Assembly (NCBI GenBank): GCA_022113835.1
Contig: JAILWY010000006.1
Span: 2,914,001 to 2,978,000, forward strand
Direction: 5' to 3'
Source: Atopsyche davidsoni
Taxonomy: Eukaryota; Arthropoda; Insecta; Trichoptera; Hydrobiosidae
Length of the DNA: 64,000 nt
Of this stretch, positions 63,401 to 64,000 are shown one piece after another. The notes under the pieces are model-generated. The model did no database searches and was not told the origin of the DNA. It saw only the letters and a list, made by a program, of their open reading frames with translations. A program made the position numbers and the translations under genes. Every line of letters starts with the position of its first letter. Position 1 is the stretch's first letter.

Positions 63401-64000
63401 ATCAATCACCACTTCCGCTACAATTTCAGTTTCAACGTATATTTCGGAAAACGTGTTTCACTTCAAAATCTTAAAGTCTATTGTTTGCTTAGTGTTACAA
63501 AAAGAAAATTAACAGTCGAATAATTTCCACCATAAGTGGCACTCTGTTCTATTATTTGGTAGTCCAAAATTACACAGAATAGTGCAATGATAATTATACA
63601 CCCGGTGATCACGGCACCGAGGTATGATGACTGCCATACTATTTTTTACATTCAACAAAGAGGCCTCAAGGAATTTTCATGATTATGAAATAACAAAAGA
63701 TAATCGTTAAGTAGAAACGAGGACATGTTCTTCTTTGATACAGATAATAACAAAAATGTTGCGCAACCACAATTACCTTCCGCGGATTCATTTATTTTCT
63801 CTGAGAGTCCCGCTGTATTATTTATATTAAATTAGGTAACGAATAAATAGCGTTTAATAATATGGCAACTTATCGCTCAAACCATTATAATAATGCGGAA
63901 TAAGCTGATATTAAGTAAAAATTTAAGATTTGTAATATATCGTTGTAATTGCAATTATCGTTCACACGAGAAAGAATTTTTAATTGGTGGGTTTGATTCT
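60445..64000. other. Intron of the secreted-protein gene up to the right edge
   Basis: From the donor GTAAGC at 60445 no further acceptor with an in-frame coding exon was found. Apart from the GC-rich island at 61558-61789 the sequence is AT-rich and featureless. The remaining exons should lie to the right of the window. Confidence 0.45.
61558..61789 (+). other. GC-rich island with open frame, probable dispersed repeat or exon remnant
   Basis: About 230 bases with a GC content far above the flanks. One frame is open from 61558 to TAA 61787-61789 (VARDEKSRRIRYSGYGRLGD, then CCGPTRRARAFLLRGTWEP). A second frame is largely open too. The tandem-like CGTCGTGACTCGACGTCGTG lies at about 61695-61714. 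The frame does not continue the upstream exon of the secreted-protein gene, because an acceptor at 61567 leads to a stop in the required phase. The abrupt composition change suggests an inserted repeat. The identity is not known. Confidence 0.35.

Overview
The window is strongly AT-rich eukaryotic DNA with long introns and gene-poor stretches. It is almost certainly from an insect, and a moth or butterfly fits best. Grounds: a complete single-domain chitin-binding cuticular protein gene (CPAP1 type), GT-AG introns throughout, TATA/initiator promoters, AATAAA poly(A) signals, (AT)n microsatellites, and remnants of a Helitron and a fold-back element. No bacterial, organellar or viral gene set is visible.

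Layout. 1-442: last coding stretch and 3' UTR of a single-pass membrane protein gene entering from the left. 692-1286: decayed Helitron N-terminus. 6595-7306: compact two-exon gene for a secreted 95-residue precursor with a basic processing site. 7853-11363: promoter, a probable non-coding first exon, and a three-exon coding gene of unknown family (196 residues predicted). 13457-15085 (minus): weak exon candidates and a GC-rich possible first exon facing away from the next gene. 15631-20791: the CPAP1 gene, four coding exons, 186 residues, with a near-perfect 231-bp hairpin in intron 1. 21613-22433: orphan exon candidates. 30083-31574: a possible minus-strand gene for a cysteine-rich peptide, a pseudogene with two in-frame stops, and a weak ORF. 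31600-41860: gene desert. 41864-47212: candidate terminal exons and ORFs. 48528-60444: promoter, non-coding exon, signal-peptide exon, an 11.3-kb intron and a third exon of a secreted-protein gene running off the right edge. 60445-64000: intron of that gene, with one GC-rich island.

At least three plus-strand genes encode exported products: the peptide precursor, the chitin-binding protein and the right-hand gene. The CPAP1 protein would act in cuticle by binding chitin. No shared pathway can be shown for the others. All exon joins were made by eye from splice signals and reading-frame continuity, so unsupported single exons carry low confidence.
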